Source: VRUE01 sp963697805 (GTDB lineage Bacteria; Actinomycetota; Thermoleophilia; Solirubrobacterales; 70-9). From it: DNA of 64,000 bases. The stretch covers positions 124,001 to 188,000 of the forward strand of contig CAVOPB010000002.1 in NCBI GenBank assembly GCA_963697805.1, written 5' to 3'. Positions 24,700-32,765 of the stretch are shown piece by piece; position 1 is the stretch's first letter, and each line of letters starts with the position of its first letter. The notes under the pieces were generated by a model. That model saw only the letters and a list, made by a program, of their open reading frames with translations, was not told the DNA's origin and searched no databases. Position numbers and translations under genes: made by a program.

Positions 24700-25806
24700 T
24701 TGAGCGATAGGGCAAGTTTCGATCTGGTGGTTGTCGGAGGCGGCGTGATCGGCCTCAGCTGCGCCTGGCGCGCGGCGCAGCGCGGCGCCGGCGTCGCCGT
24801 CGTCGATCGGGCCCGACCCCCGGCTGGGGCGACCCGGGTCGCGGCTGGGATGCTGGCGCCGGTCGGGGAGCTGACATTCGGCGAGCCAGAGCTGCTGCAG
24901 ATGACGCTCGCGGCCGCCGACCTCTACCCCGAGTTCGTCGCCGAGCTCGAGTCGGCGACGGGGGTGGCCACCGGCTTCGCCCGGAGCGGCGCCCTCCACA
25001 TCGCCCTCGACCGCGACGAGGCGGCGGAGATGCGCCGGGTCCATGACCTGCAGCGCGACATGGGCCTCGACGCCGAGTGGCTCTCGCCGCGCCGCTGCCG
25101 CGAGCTCGAGCCGGGGCTCACTCCGTCCTTCGCCGGTGGAGTGCTGGCGGCGGGCGAGGCTGCGATCGATCCGCGGGCGCTTGCCACGGCGCTGCTCGCG
25201 GCGCTCGACGGGGAGGGGGTCGATCTGCGTTTCGGCGCCGAGGTCGAGGCCGCGCTGATCGAGGGAGGCCGGGTCGCAGGCGTCCGCCTCGGCGACGGCC
25301 GGGAGCTTGCCGCCGCCGCCGTCCTCCTCGCCACCGGCGCCTCCGCCGGAGAGACTTCCTGGCTGCCGGATGAGGCCCGGCCTCCGGTCCGCCCGGTCAA
25401 GGGGCAGATCCTCGAGCTCGGCCCGCGCGGAGACGAGCCGCCCCCGTGCGAGCGGATCGTCGCCTCGGAGCGCGTCTACCTGGTGCCGCGCGAAGATCGG
25501 CGCCTGATCGTCGGCGCCACGGTCGAGGAGCAGGGATTCGACACCGCGGTCACCGCGGGCGGTGTGCATGAGCTGCTGCGCGAGGCCTACCGGTTGCTGC
25601 CCGATATCGCCGAGATGGAGCTGCTCGAGGCCAGCGCCGGTTTGCGGCCCGGGACCCCGGACAATCTTCCCCGGATCGGCCCGAGCCCGGTCGAGGGCCT
25701 GCTCTGGGCCACCGGCCACTTTCGCAACGGGATCCTGATGGCGCCGCTCGCGGCCGAGGGGATCGCCGGGCTGCTCGCCGGCGAGAGGGTGGAGGCGGTG
25801 CCATGA
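24700..25806 (+). CDS. thiO: glycine oxidase
   Basis: A 368-residue FAD-dependent D-amino-acid oxidase-fold enzyme that oxidises glycine to dehydroglycine (iminoacetate), the thiazole precursor used by ThiG. The FAD Rossmann motif VVGGGVIGLSCAWRAAQRGA is at the N-terminus. Later come GMLAPVGE, RPVKGQILEL and the C-terminal GLRPGTPDNLPRIGPS with ATGHFRNGILMAP. The TTG start is fixed by the riboswitch-embedded GGAGG. The stop overlaps the next gene by 4 nt (ATGA). TPP should repress it. ThiO-type glycine oxidation implies an aerobic thiazole route instead of ThiH. Confidence 0.92.
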   Translation: MSDRASFDLVVVGGGVIGLSCAWRAAQRGAGVAVVDRARPPAGATRVAAGMLAPVGELTFGEPELLQMTLAAADLYPEFVAELESATGVATGFARSGALHIALDRDEAAEMRRVHDLQRDMGLDAEWLSPRRCRELEPGLTPSFAGGVLAAGEAAIDPRALATALLAALDGEGVDLRFGAEVEAALIEGGRVAGVRLGDGRELAAAAVLLATGASAGETSWLPDEARPPVRPVKGQILELGPRGDEPPPCERIVASERVYLVPREDRRLIVGATVEEQGFDTAVTAGGVHELLREAYRLLPDIAEMELLEASAGLRPGTPDNLPRIGPSPVEGLLWATGHFRNGILMAPLAAEGIAGLLAGERVEAVP

Positions 25807-26777
25807 GGATCGAGCTCAACGGCAGCGGTTGCGAGCTCGTCCTCGGGGCGACGCTGGCCGACGCCGTCCGCGAGAGCGGCGCCGACCCCGGCGCCCGCGG
25901 GGTCGCGGTCGCGGTTGACGGCGAGGTCGTGCCGCGCGGCGGCTGGGCGGAGACCACCCTCCGCGAGGGGCAGCAGGTCGAGGTACTGGCGGCGATCCAG
26001 GGCGGGGCCGATACCTGGGAGATCGCCGGGCGAGAGTTGGGCTCGCGGCTGATCGCCGGCACCGGCGGGTTCCGCTCACTGGAGCAGATGGAGTCGGCGC
26101 TGCTCGCTTCGGGGGCCGAGATGGTCACCGTCGCCCTGCGCCGGATCGACCCCGACGCCAGGGGGTCCGTCCTCGACGTCCTCGACCGGCTCGGCCTCGA
26201 GGCGCTGCCGAACACCGCCGGATGCTTCACCGCGCGCGACGCCGTTCGCACCGCCCGCCTCGCCCGCGAGGCGTTCGAGACCGAGTGGATCAAGCTCGAG
26301 GTGATTGGCGACGACCGCACCCTCTACCCGGACGCGGTCGAGCTCCTCGATGCCGCCGAGACCCTCGTCGGCGAGGGATTCACCGTCCTCCCCTACACCA
26401 ATGACGACCCGATCCTCGCCCGCCGCCTCGAGGAGGCGGGATGCGCGGCGGTGATGCCGCTCGGCTCGCCGATCGGGTCCGGCGCCGGGATCCGCAACCC
26501 GTACAACATCGCGATCATTGCCGAGCGTGCCGGGGTTCCGGTCGTCCTTGACGCCGGGATCGGGACCGCCTCCGACGCGGCCCTGGCGATGGAGCTCGGC
26601 TGCGACGCGGTAATGGCCGCAAGCTCGATCTTCGGTGCCGAGGACCCGAGTGCGATGGCAGCCGCGCTGCGCGGCGCGGTCGAGGCCGGCCACGCCGCCC
26701 GCCGTGCCGGCCGCATCCCGCGCCGCACCCACGCCGAGGCCTCGACCCCGGAGGAGGGCCTGCCGGACCTCTCTTGA
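25803..26777 (+). CDS. thiSG: fused sulfur carrier ThiS - thiazole synthase ThiG
   Basis: 324 residues with two fused domains. Residues 1-68 are a ubiquitin-like ThiS that ends in AAIQGG. ThiG, a TIM barrel, begins at once (ADTWEIAGRELGSRLIAGTGG) and has its Schiff-base Lys in WIKLEVIGDD. Phosphate loops VMPLGSPIGSG and VVLDAGIGTASDAA follow, and the end is HAEASTPEEGLPDLS. ThiS normally needs a free C-terminal Gly-Gly for thiocarboxylation; here it is internal. Fusions of this kind exist, so it is not an assembly error, but the mechanism must involve cleavage or a different sulfur route. The gene is coupled to thiO. Confidence 0.9.
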   Translation: MRIELNGSGCELVLGATLADAVRESGADPGARGVAVAVDGEVVPRGGWAETTLREGQQVEVLAAIQGGADTWEIAGRELGSRLIAGTGGFRSLEQMESALLASGAEMVTVALRRIDPDARGSVLDVLDRLGLEALPNTAGCFTARDAVRTARLAREAFETEWIKLEVIGDDRTLYPDAVELLDAAETLVGEGFTVLPYTNDDPILARRLEEAGCAAVMPLGSPIGSGAGIRNPYNIAIIAERAGVPVVLDAGIGTASDAALAMELGCDAVMAASSIFGAEDPSAMAAALRGAVEAGHAARRAGRIPRRTHAEASTPEEGLPDLS

Positions 26778-26817
26778 CGGCCCCTGTCGGCGGCCGCCCA
26801 CGTACCATGGACCCCTC

Positions 26818-26891
26818 GCCCCTGTAGCTCAGTTGGTTAGAGCGGCGGCCTTTTAAGCCGCGCGGCGCGGGTTCGAATCCCGCCGGGGGCA
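26818..26891 (+). tRNA. tRNA-Lys (anticodon TTT)
   Basis: The cloverleaf runs from acceptor GCCCCTG to CGGGGGC plus discriminator A. D-arm TAGCTCAGTTGGTTA, anticodon stem GCGGC/GCCGC with loop CTTTTAA (anticodon TTT), and T-arm GGTTCGAATCC are present. CCA is not encoded. TACCAT at 26803-26808 is a possible -10. Confidence 0.95.
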
Positions 26892-26892
26892 C

Positions 26893-27576
26893 TTGCCCAG
26901 GGACGACCAGGAGCTGCTGCGCCCTCCAGTCGACGTCGAGGGCGAAGACGACCAGCGCCTCGACCGGATCCACGCCGAGGTCGAGATGGGGTTCGATGCC
27001 CTGCGCGATGTCGAGGACGGCGTCTCGATCTTCGGCTCGGCCCGGGTTCCCGAGGGGCACCGCTGGTACGGCCTCTGCCGTGAGACGGCGGCCCTTCTCG
27101 CCGAGAGCGGCCTGACCGTGATCACCGGCGGAGGCCCCGGCCTGATGGAGGCCGCCAACCGCGGCGCGGCCGAGGCCGGCGGCCGCTCGGTCGGACTCAA
27201 CATCCAGCTCCCGCACGAGCAGGAGCCGAACCCCTACGCCAACCTGCCCCTGCACTTCTACTACTTCTTCGCCCGCAAGCTGATGTTCGTCCGCTACGCC
27301 CGCGCCTTCGTAATCTTCCCCGGCGGCTTCGGGACCCTCGACGAGATGTTCGAGAGCCTCAACCTGATCGAGACCGAAAGGGTCGCGCACTTCCCGACGA
27401 TCCTCGTCGACTCCGAGCATTGGGCGCCGCTGCTCGAGTGGGTCGACGACACGCTCGGGGATGAAGGCCTGATCTCGACCGCCGACAAGGAGATGCTGGT
27501 CGCGGTCGACACTCCCGAGGAGGTCTGCGACCACGTCCTCCACGCCTGCTCGGCGCAGCACGAAGCGGTCGCCTAG
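26893..27576 (+). CDS. LOG family protein (nucleotide phosphoribohydrolase-like)
   Basis: 227 residues of the TIGR00730/LOG Rossmann family. The motif VSIFGSARV starts the domain, ITGGGPGLMEAANRG follows, and the family signature PGGFGTLDE is complete. Proven relatives release cytokinin bases from their 5'-monophosphates; bacterial substrates are often unknown. TTG 26893, one base after the tRNA-Lys discriminator, gives an N-terminal extension of the sort common in this family. ATG 26986 is a possible shorter start (residue 32). It may therefore be read from the tRNA promoter. The 3' end overlaps the convergent SRPBCC gene by 4 nt. Confidence 0.85.
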   Translation: MPRDDQELLRPPVDVEGEDDQRLDRIHAEVEMGFDALRDVEDGVSIFGSARVPEGHRWYGLCRETAALLAESGLTVITGGGPGLMEAANRGAAEAGGRSVGLNIQLPHEQEPNPYANLPLHFYYFFARKLMFVRYARAFVIFPGGFGTLDEMFESLNLIETERVAHFPTILVDSEHWAPLLEWVDDTLGDEGLISTADKEMLVAVDTPEEVCDHVLHACSAQHEAVA

Positions 27577-28013
27577 GCGAGGCGTTCGGACAGCCTCCGC
27601 AGCGCCTTCTGGTTCGCGCTGCGGGTGACCGCCCTGGTGATCGGTCCAATCAGGCGCTCGCTCCTCGGTGCCTCGAGCCAGGCGAGCTCGAAGCTGATCG
27701 CGGTGCCGCCTCCATCGGCAGGCTCGAGCACGTAGGTCCCCTGAGTCACCCGCCGGCCCTTGGCGCTCTTCGATTGCTCGACGCTCCGCCGCGGCCGCTC
27801 GGATGTGATGACCTCCATCTCGAGCCAGTCCTCCGGTCCGGGCTTCTTCACCCGCATCTTCGCCCGCGCGCCGACCCCCCTCTCCGGCCCCGAGGTCTCC
27901 CAATCGACGAGGAAATGATCGGTGAACGCCTCGTGGTTGGCGAGGACGTCGAGGTGGTCGAAGACCTCGTCCGGGGACTGCGGGACGGTGACGGAGACGG
28001 TGACCGGTTTCAC
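27573..28013 (-). CDS. SRPBCC (polyketide cyclase/START-like) protein
   Basis: 146 residues. The N-terminal strand-turn-helix VTVSVTVPQSPDEVFDHLD opens a START-like fold, with a beta sheet through about 110 and a long C-terminal helix (RLIGPITRAVTRSANQKALRRL). No catalytic groups stand out. It lies 24 bp downstream of purH on the same strand and could be the last gene of the purF-purN-purH unit, but nothing in the sequence ties it to purines. The ligand is unknown. Confidence 0.75.
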   Translation of the reverse strand: MKPVTVSVTVPQSPDEVFDHLDVLANHEAFTDHFLVDWETSGPERGVGARAKMRVKKPGPEDWLEMEVITSERPRRSVEQSKSAKGRRVTQGTYVLEPADGGGTAISFELAWLEAPRSERLIGPITRAVTRSANQKALRRLSERLA

Positions 28014-28037
28014 CGGAAACCTCCTTGTGAGAGCTCG

Positions 28038-29657
28038 CTAGTGCCTGAAATGGCGGTGCTTGGTGAAGACCATCGTGACACCGGCCGCGTCGCAGGCCTC
28101 GATCACCTCGGCGTCTCGTTTCGAGCCGCCGGGCTGGATCACGGCGGTGGCGCCGGCCTCGATCGCCAGCTCGGGACCGTCGGCGAACGGGAAGAAAGCA
28201 TCTGAGGCAACGGCCGAGCCGGAGAGCAGCCCATCCGCCTCTTTGCCGCGGGCGTCGCGGCACTTCTCGACCGCGAGGCGGACCGAGTCGACCCGGCTCA
28301 TCTGGCCGGCGCCGATCCCGAGCGTCGCGCCCTCGCGGCCGATCACGATCGCGTTCGAGCGGACGCGCCGGACCACGGTCCAGGCGAAGCACATGTCGCG
28401 CCACTGCTCCTCGCTCGGCTCAGCCTTCGTCACCACCTCCATCAGCTCCCGCGGCTCGGGATCGCCGTCGTGGTCCTGGATCAGGAGGCCGCCGCGGACC
28501 CGTTTGATGTCGCGTTCGCCGGGGTTCGCCCGCCGGCGCTCCTCGTCGCAGAGGATTCGGATCGCCTCCTTTTGCTGCAGCACCTCGAGGGCGCCGTCTT
28601 CGAACCCGGGCGCGATAAGGACCTCGACGAAGTTCTCGTGCAGAGCCTCGGCGAGGGCGACGCCGATCGGCCGGTTTAGCGCGATCACCCCGCCGAAGGC
28701 CGAGAGCGGGTCGCACGCGAGCGCCCGCGTGTAGGCCTCGAGCGCGTCCTCGCCGACCGCGGCACCGCAGGGGTTGTTGTGCTTGACGATCGTGCAGGCC
28801 GGGCCGTCAAACTCATAGGTCAGCGCCCGCGCCGAGTCGAGGTCGAGGACGTTGTTGAACGACAGCGCCCGGCCGTGCAGCTTCGAGATCCCCGAGAGCG
28901 CGTGGCTGCGGACCCCGACTTCGGAGTAGAGCGCCGCCCGCTGGTGCGGGTTCTCGCCGTAGGCGAGGTCGAGCTCCTTCTCCAGCGCGATCGCCAGATG
29001 TTCGGGGAAGTCCTCGTAGGAGAGCGAGAACCAGCGGCTGATGGCGGCGTCGTAGCGGGCGGTCTGGGCGAACGCCTCATTGGCCAGCCAGTGCCGGGTC
29101 GAGGCCGCCAATTCGGCGCCGCCGGACTCCTCGAGCTCGGCGCACACGGCGTCGTAAGACTCCGGTTTCACCACGACCGCAACCCACGCATGGTTCTTGG
29201 CGGCGGCTCGGATCATCGTCGGCCCGCCGATGTCGATGTTCTCGATCGCGAGCTCATGCTCGACCTCGTGACTCTTGATCGTCTCCTCGAAGGGGTAGAG
29301 GTTGACGCAGACGAGGTCGATCGGCTCGATTCCCTCGCGCTCCAGCGTCGCCACGTGCTCGGGATCGTCCCGGCGGGCGAGCAGCGCCGCGTACAGGCGC
29401 GGGTGGAGCGTCTTCACCCGGCCGTCGAGGATTTCCTCCTGGCCGGTGAACTCGGATATGTCGGTTACCTCGAGCCCGGCCTCGCGCAGCGCCGCCGCTG
29501 TGCCGCCGGTCGAGAGGATCTCGACCCCGGCGGCCGCCAGCTCACGGGCGAAGTCGGCGACCCCGGTCTTGTCGGAGACCGAGAACAGGGCCCGGCGCAC
29601 CCGGATCGCACCGTCGTCGGGAATCTCCTTGGTGGTCTGTGCCTGGGCGTCACTCAT
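28038..29657 (-). CDS. purH: bifunctional AICAR transformylase / IMP cyclohydrolase
   Basis: 539 residues. It performs the last two steps of IMP synthesis. The N-terminal MGS-like cyclohydrolase domain (about 20-215) starts ALFSVSDKTGVADFARELAA with LSTGGTAAALREAG. The transformylase domain contains the catalytic Lys-His pair in TIVKHNNPCGAAV and DPLSAFGGVIALN, and the C-terminus has the SDAFFPFADGPELA and ATAVIQPGGSKRD loops. The start overlaps the purN stop by 8 nt. The order purF-purN-purH on one strand suggests an operon. Confidence 0.95.
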   Translation of the reverse strand: MSDAQAQTTKEIPDDGAIRVRRALFSVSDKTGVADFARELAAAGVEILSTGGTAAALREAGLEVTDISEFTGQEEILDGRVKTLHPRLYAALLARRDDPEHVATLEREGIEPIDLVCVNLYPFEETIKSHEVEHELAIENIDIGGPTMIRAAAKNHAWVAVVVKPESYDAVCAELEESGGAELAASTRHWLANEAFAQTARYDAAISRWFSLSYEDFPEHLAIALEKELDLAYGENPHQRAALYSEVGVRSHALSGISKLHGRALSFNNVLDLDSARALTYEFDGPACTIVKHNNPCGAAVGEDALEAYTRALACDPLSAFGGVIALNRPIGVALAEALHENFVEVLIAPGFEDGALEVLQQKEAIRILCDEERRRANPGERDIKRVRGGLLIQDHDGDPEPRELMEVVTKAEPSEEQWRDMCFAWTVVRRVRSNAIVIGREGATLGIGAGQMSRVDSVRLAVEKCRDARGKEADGLLSGSAVASDAFFPFADGPELAIEAGATAVIQPGGSKRDAEVIEACDAAGVTMVFTKHRHFRH

Positions 29658-30273
29658 CGACGAGGACCGCGGACGGGTCGTTCGCGTCGATCCTAACCGC
29701 GCCCCGCGCGATCATGCGGATCGCCTCCGGGTAGAGCTCGTGCTCAACGGTGTGGACCGCCGCCTCGAGCCGCTCGCGGTCGCGATCGGCCGGCACCGCG
29801 ACTTCACGCTGGGCGATGACCGGCCCGGTGTCGACGCCCTCGTCGACGAAGTGGACGGTGACGCCGGTGGCCTCGACCCCCGCCGCAAGCGCTTGGCCGA
29901 TCGCGTCGAGGCCGGGGAACGCGGGGAGCAGCGCCGGGTGGATGTTGACGACGTGGTTGCGGAAGCGGGCGATGAAGGGCTCGCTGAGGAGCTGCATGTA
30001 GCCGGCGAGGGCGATGAGGTCTGCGTCGAGGCCCTCGACCCAGTCCGCCATCGCCGCGTCTCGGGCCTCGCGGTCGGGATGCTCGGCGCCGGGGAACGCG
30101 GCGGTCTGCACCCCGGCGGCTGCGGCTCGCTCCAGCGCTCGCGCGTCCGGGCGGTCCGATCCGACCCCGACGACCTCGATGCCATCGCGGCCATGGATGG
30201 TGTCGAGGATCGCCTGCAGGTTTGTCCCCGTCCCGGAGGCGAGGACGACGATGCGAAAGCTAGTGGGCGACAA
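29650..30273 (-). CDS. purN: phosphoribosylglycinamide formyltransferase
   Basis: A 207-residue formyltransferase using 10-formyl-THF to make FGAR. The N-terminus RIVVLASGTGTNLQAILD, the catalytic segment NVHPALLPAFPG-type (NIHPALLPAFPG, with Asn and His) and the Asp-containing VDEGVDTGPVIAQ are all present. The TTG start at 30273 overlaps the end of purF by 14 nt, and purH overlaps its stop, so the three genes are coupled. The length is normal. Confidence 0.94.
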   Translation of the reverse strand: MSPTSFRIVVLASGTGTNLQAILDTIHGRDGIEVVGVGSDRPDARALERAAAAGVQTAAFPGAEHPDREARDAAMADWVEGLDADLIALAGYMQLLSEPFIARFRNHVVNIHPALLPAFPGLDAIGQALAAGVEATGVTVHFVDEGVDTGPVIAQREVAVPADRDRERLEAAVHTVEHELYPEAIRMIARGAVRIDANDPSAVLVDE

Positions 30274-31720
30274 CCTCGAGCGCGAATTTCCCGTTCGCGT
30301 CCTCCGGGTCGCCGAGCGGGTAGCGGCCGGTGAAGCAGGCGTCGCAGTGGTCTTCAGGGGAGCCTCCGATCGCCTCGTAGACGCCCTCCATCGAGAGGTA
30401 GGCGAGCGAGTCGGCGCCGAGCTCGTCGGCGATCTCCTCGATCGTCCGGCCGTGGGCGATCATCTCCTCGCGAGTCGACATGTCGATTCCGTAGTGGCAG
30501 GGATGGCGGATTGGAGGCGCGCTGATCCGCAGATGGACCTCGCTGGCGCCCGCCTCGCGCAGCATCCCGACGATCTGCCGGGTCGTGTTGCCGCGGACGA
30601 TCGAATCATCGACGACGACGATCCGCTTGCCGGCGACGATCTCGGGCAGCGGGTTGAACTTCAGCCGCAGGCCGCGCTTGCGCAGCTCTTGGCCGGGCTG
30701 GATGAAGGTGCGGGCGACGTAGCGGTTCTTGATCAGCCCGTCGTCGCGGGGCAGCCCCGAGGCCCGCGCCACGCCGGCCGCCGCCGGATTGCCGGAGTCG
30801 GGGACCGAGATCACGAGGTCGGCCTCGACCGGCGCCTCGCGCCAGAGGATCTCCCCCATCTTCCCGCGCACCTGCTGCAGGACCTTGCCCTCGAGGCGGC
30901 TGTCGGGACGCGAGAAGTAGATGTGCTCGAAGACACACGTCGCGGGACGCGAGGCGCGGACGACCTGGCGCGTCTCGAGGCCCCGCTCGGTCAGCGACAC
31001 CATCTCGCCGGGGCGTATCTCACGCAGCAGCTCGGCGCCGATGATGTCGAAGGCGCAGCTCTCGGAGGCGACGACGAAGCGGTCGCCGAGGCGCCCGAGC
31101 GAGAGCGGGCGGACGCCGTGGGGATCGCGGAAGGCGACGATCGCCCGCTTCGTCATCGCCACCGTCGAGTAAGCGCCGCCCAGGCGCGGCATCACGTCGG
31201 CGACGACGTCCTCGATGTAGCGGGCGTCGTTGGAGGAGAGCAGCGCGGCGATGATCTCCGAATCGGAGGTGCCGCGAAAGGCGATCCCCTTCTCCTTCAG
31301 CTCATCCCAGAGCTCGACAGCGTTAGTCAGGTTGCCGTTGTGGGCGAGGGCGATCTCACGGCCGTCGTCGCGCCAGACCGGCTGCGCGTTCTCCCACGAG
31401 CCGCCGCCGGTGGTCGAGTAGCGGACGTGGCCGATCGCCATGTCGCCCGCCAGCGCCCCCAGCTTCTCCTCGTCGAAGACCTGGGACACGAGCCCGGAGT
31501 CGCGCATGGTGGTGATGTGCCCCCCCTCGCAGGTTGCGATCCCGGCCGACTCCTGGCCCCGGTGCTGGAGGGCGTATAGCCCGAAGTAGGAGAGGCGGGC
31601 GACGTCGTGCCCCGGCGCGTATACGCCGAACACCCCGCACTCATCACGCGGTCCATCGCGCTCGGTGAGAGGCAGGTCGGTCAAGTGAGAAGGCGCGCTT
31701 TCCTCGTGGCTCGGGGACAT
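30260..31720 (-). CDS. purF: amidophosphoribosyltransferase
   Basis: 486 residues. It catalyses the committed step, PRPP plus glutamine to phosphoribosylamine. The N-terminal nucleophile domain begins at Cys28 (DECGVFGVYAP) after a 27-residue propeptide that must be removed. The glutaminase core has LQHRGQESAGIA and ALAHNGNLTNA. The PRTase domain has VVDDSIVRGNTTRQIV. Cysteines in the C-terminal half (CHYGIDM and near CDACFTG) fit the Fe-S-containing Bacillus-type enzyme. It begins the purF-purN-purH unit, read away from the secreted-protein array. Confidence 0.95.
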   Translation of the reverse strand: MSPSHEESAPSHLTDLPLTERDGPRDECGVFGVYAPGHDVARLSYFGLYALQHRGQESAGIATCEGGHITTMRDSGLVSQVFDEEKLGALAGDMAIGHVRYSTTGGGSWENAQPVWRDDGREIALAHNGNLTNAVELWDELKEKGIAFRGTSDSEIIAALLSSNDARYIEDVVADVMPRLGGAYSTVAMTKRAIVAFRDPHGVRPLSLGRLGDRFVVASESCAFDIIGAELLREIRPGEMVSLTERGLETRQVVRASRPATCVFEHIYFSRPDSRLEGKVLQQVRGKMGEILWREAPVEADLVISVPDSGNPAAAGVARASGLPRDDGLIKNRYVARTFIQPGQELRKRGLRLKFNPLPEIVAGKRIVVVDDSIVRGNTTRQIVGMLREAGASEVHLRISAPPIRHPCHYGIDMSTREEMIAHGRTIEEIADELGADSLAYLSMEGVYEAIGGSPEDHCDACFTGRYPLGDPEDANGKFALEVVAH

Positions 31721-31791
31721 GACGCGCAGGCGGATCGCCTACCCCGGAAGGGTACCAGCGGGGTGGGACCAGACCGCGTGCCGGGCCCAGG

Positions 31792-32745
31792 CTACTTGGG
31801 CCTGGCCTGGCCCTTGAGCTTCACCGTCGAGGTCGCCGTTGCCTTCTGGCCGACCAGGTTCGTCGCCGTGGCGGTGATCGTCAGCTTCACCGACTTCTTC
31901 TTCGGCAGCGCCTTCAGCTCCGACTTCAGCTTCGACGGGAACTTCAGCTTGTACTCGAACAGCCGGCCGGGGACGACGGTCTGGGTGCCGGCGGCGATGG
32001 TCACCTTCGCCGAGCTCGAGGCGCGCATCTTCTTCGGCGCCTTGCCGGTGACCGCGCTCGCCGAGACCGCCACCGGCGCTTCGTGGTCGGCGATCACGAT
32101 CAGGGTCACCGAGCTCTTTTCTGCGACCGGGTAGAGGTCGAGCCCGATCTGCGGGCATTCGGTCTGGAAGGCGGCGCTCTGCGGGCACTGGTCCTGGGTC
32201 TCGTCGCCGAAGCCGTCTGCGTCGGCGTCGGGCTCGACCACCGCCGAGACCGCGACGCGGTCTCGAGGAGTGGGGAGGATTTCTCGAGGGGCGTCGGTGA
32301 CCAGGAAGTCGCCGCCGCTGTAACCCAACACGTCTTCAGGTTTGGCGTTCTCGCAGTAGAGGCCGCCCGAAGGCGCTGGAGCGAAGAGGCCGAAGCGGGC
32401 TCCCGCCGGGACCGGGATTCGCGCGGCGAAGGCATTGACGCCGGGGGTGATGGTCTGTGCGTTGCTTTCGGCGACGACGCGGTAATAGTTTTCCGGCCCG
32501 GTCGGCGCGACGACCTTGAGCTGCTGCGTGGTCGAGACGTCGGAGGTGACCTTCCATTCGGTGACGACGCCGGCCGGCGATTCGATCGGGAGTCCGCTGG
32601 AGGCGTTCTCGAGCTGGATCAGGACGTCGTTGGTCGCCTCTGTAGTCCCGTGGCAGACGTTGCCGACCTGCGTGGCCGCCGAGGCGCCGGGCGCGCACAA
32701 CAGCAGGCCGACCATCGCGATCGTCGCTGCGATTCCCCGTTGCAT
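31792..32745 (-). CDS. secreted paralog 1 with TSP3-like calcium motif
   Basis: 317 residues, last of five tandem paralogs. A signal peptide (1-23, ending GASA) precedes ATQVGNVCHG. A beta-rich middle with VVTEWKV and an exposed Cys pair follows. EPDADADGFGDETQDQCPQ is a thrombospondin-type-3-like calcium loop (about 180-200). The C-terminal beta domain (about 215-317) ends VKLKGQARPK. ATG 32745 is set by the signal peptide; a longer frame is discounted. Signal peptide plus TSP3 loop suggests an extracellular calcium-stabilised protein. Function unknown. Confidence 0.75.
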   Translation of the reverse strand: MQRGIAATIAMVGLLLCAPGASAATQVGNVCHGTTEATNDVLIQLENASSGLPIESPAGVVTEWKVTSDVSTTQQLKVVAPTGPENYYRVVAESNAQTITPGVNAFAARIPVPAGARFGLFAPAPSGGLYCENAKPEDVLGYSGGDFLVTDAPREILPTPRDRVAVSAVVEPDADADGFGDETQDQCPQSAAFQTECPQIGLDLYPVAEKSSVTLIVIADHEAPVAVSASAVTGKAPKKMRASSSAKVTIAAGTQTVVPGRLFEYKLKFPSKLKSELKALPKKKSVKLTITATATNLVGQKATATSTVKLKGQARPK

Positions 32746-32765
32746 CCGGGTAAAAGGGTAACCCT

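Noticed and set aside
24553..25719. Upstream extension of the thiE frame
   Set aside because: It is antisense to thiO and the riboswitch; the family N-terminus begins near 24552.
30120..30155. Sequence resembling the repeat arm (GCGTCCGGG) in purN
   Set aside because: It encodes ordinary purN residues and lacks the stems and loop of the repeat family.
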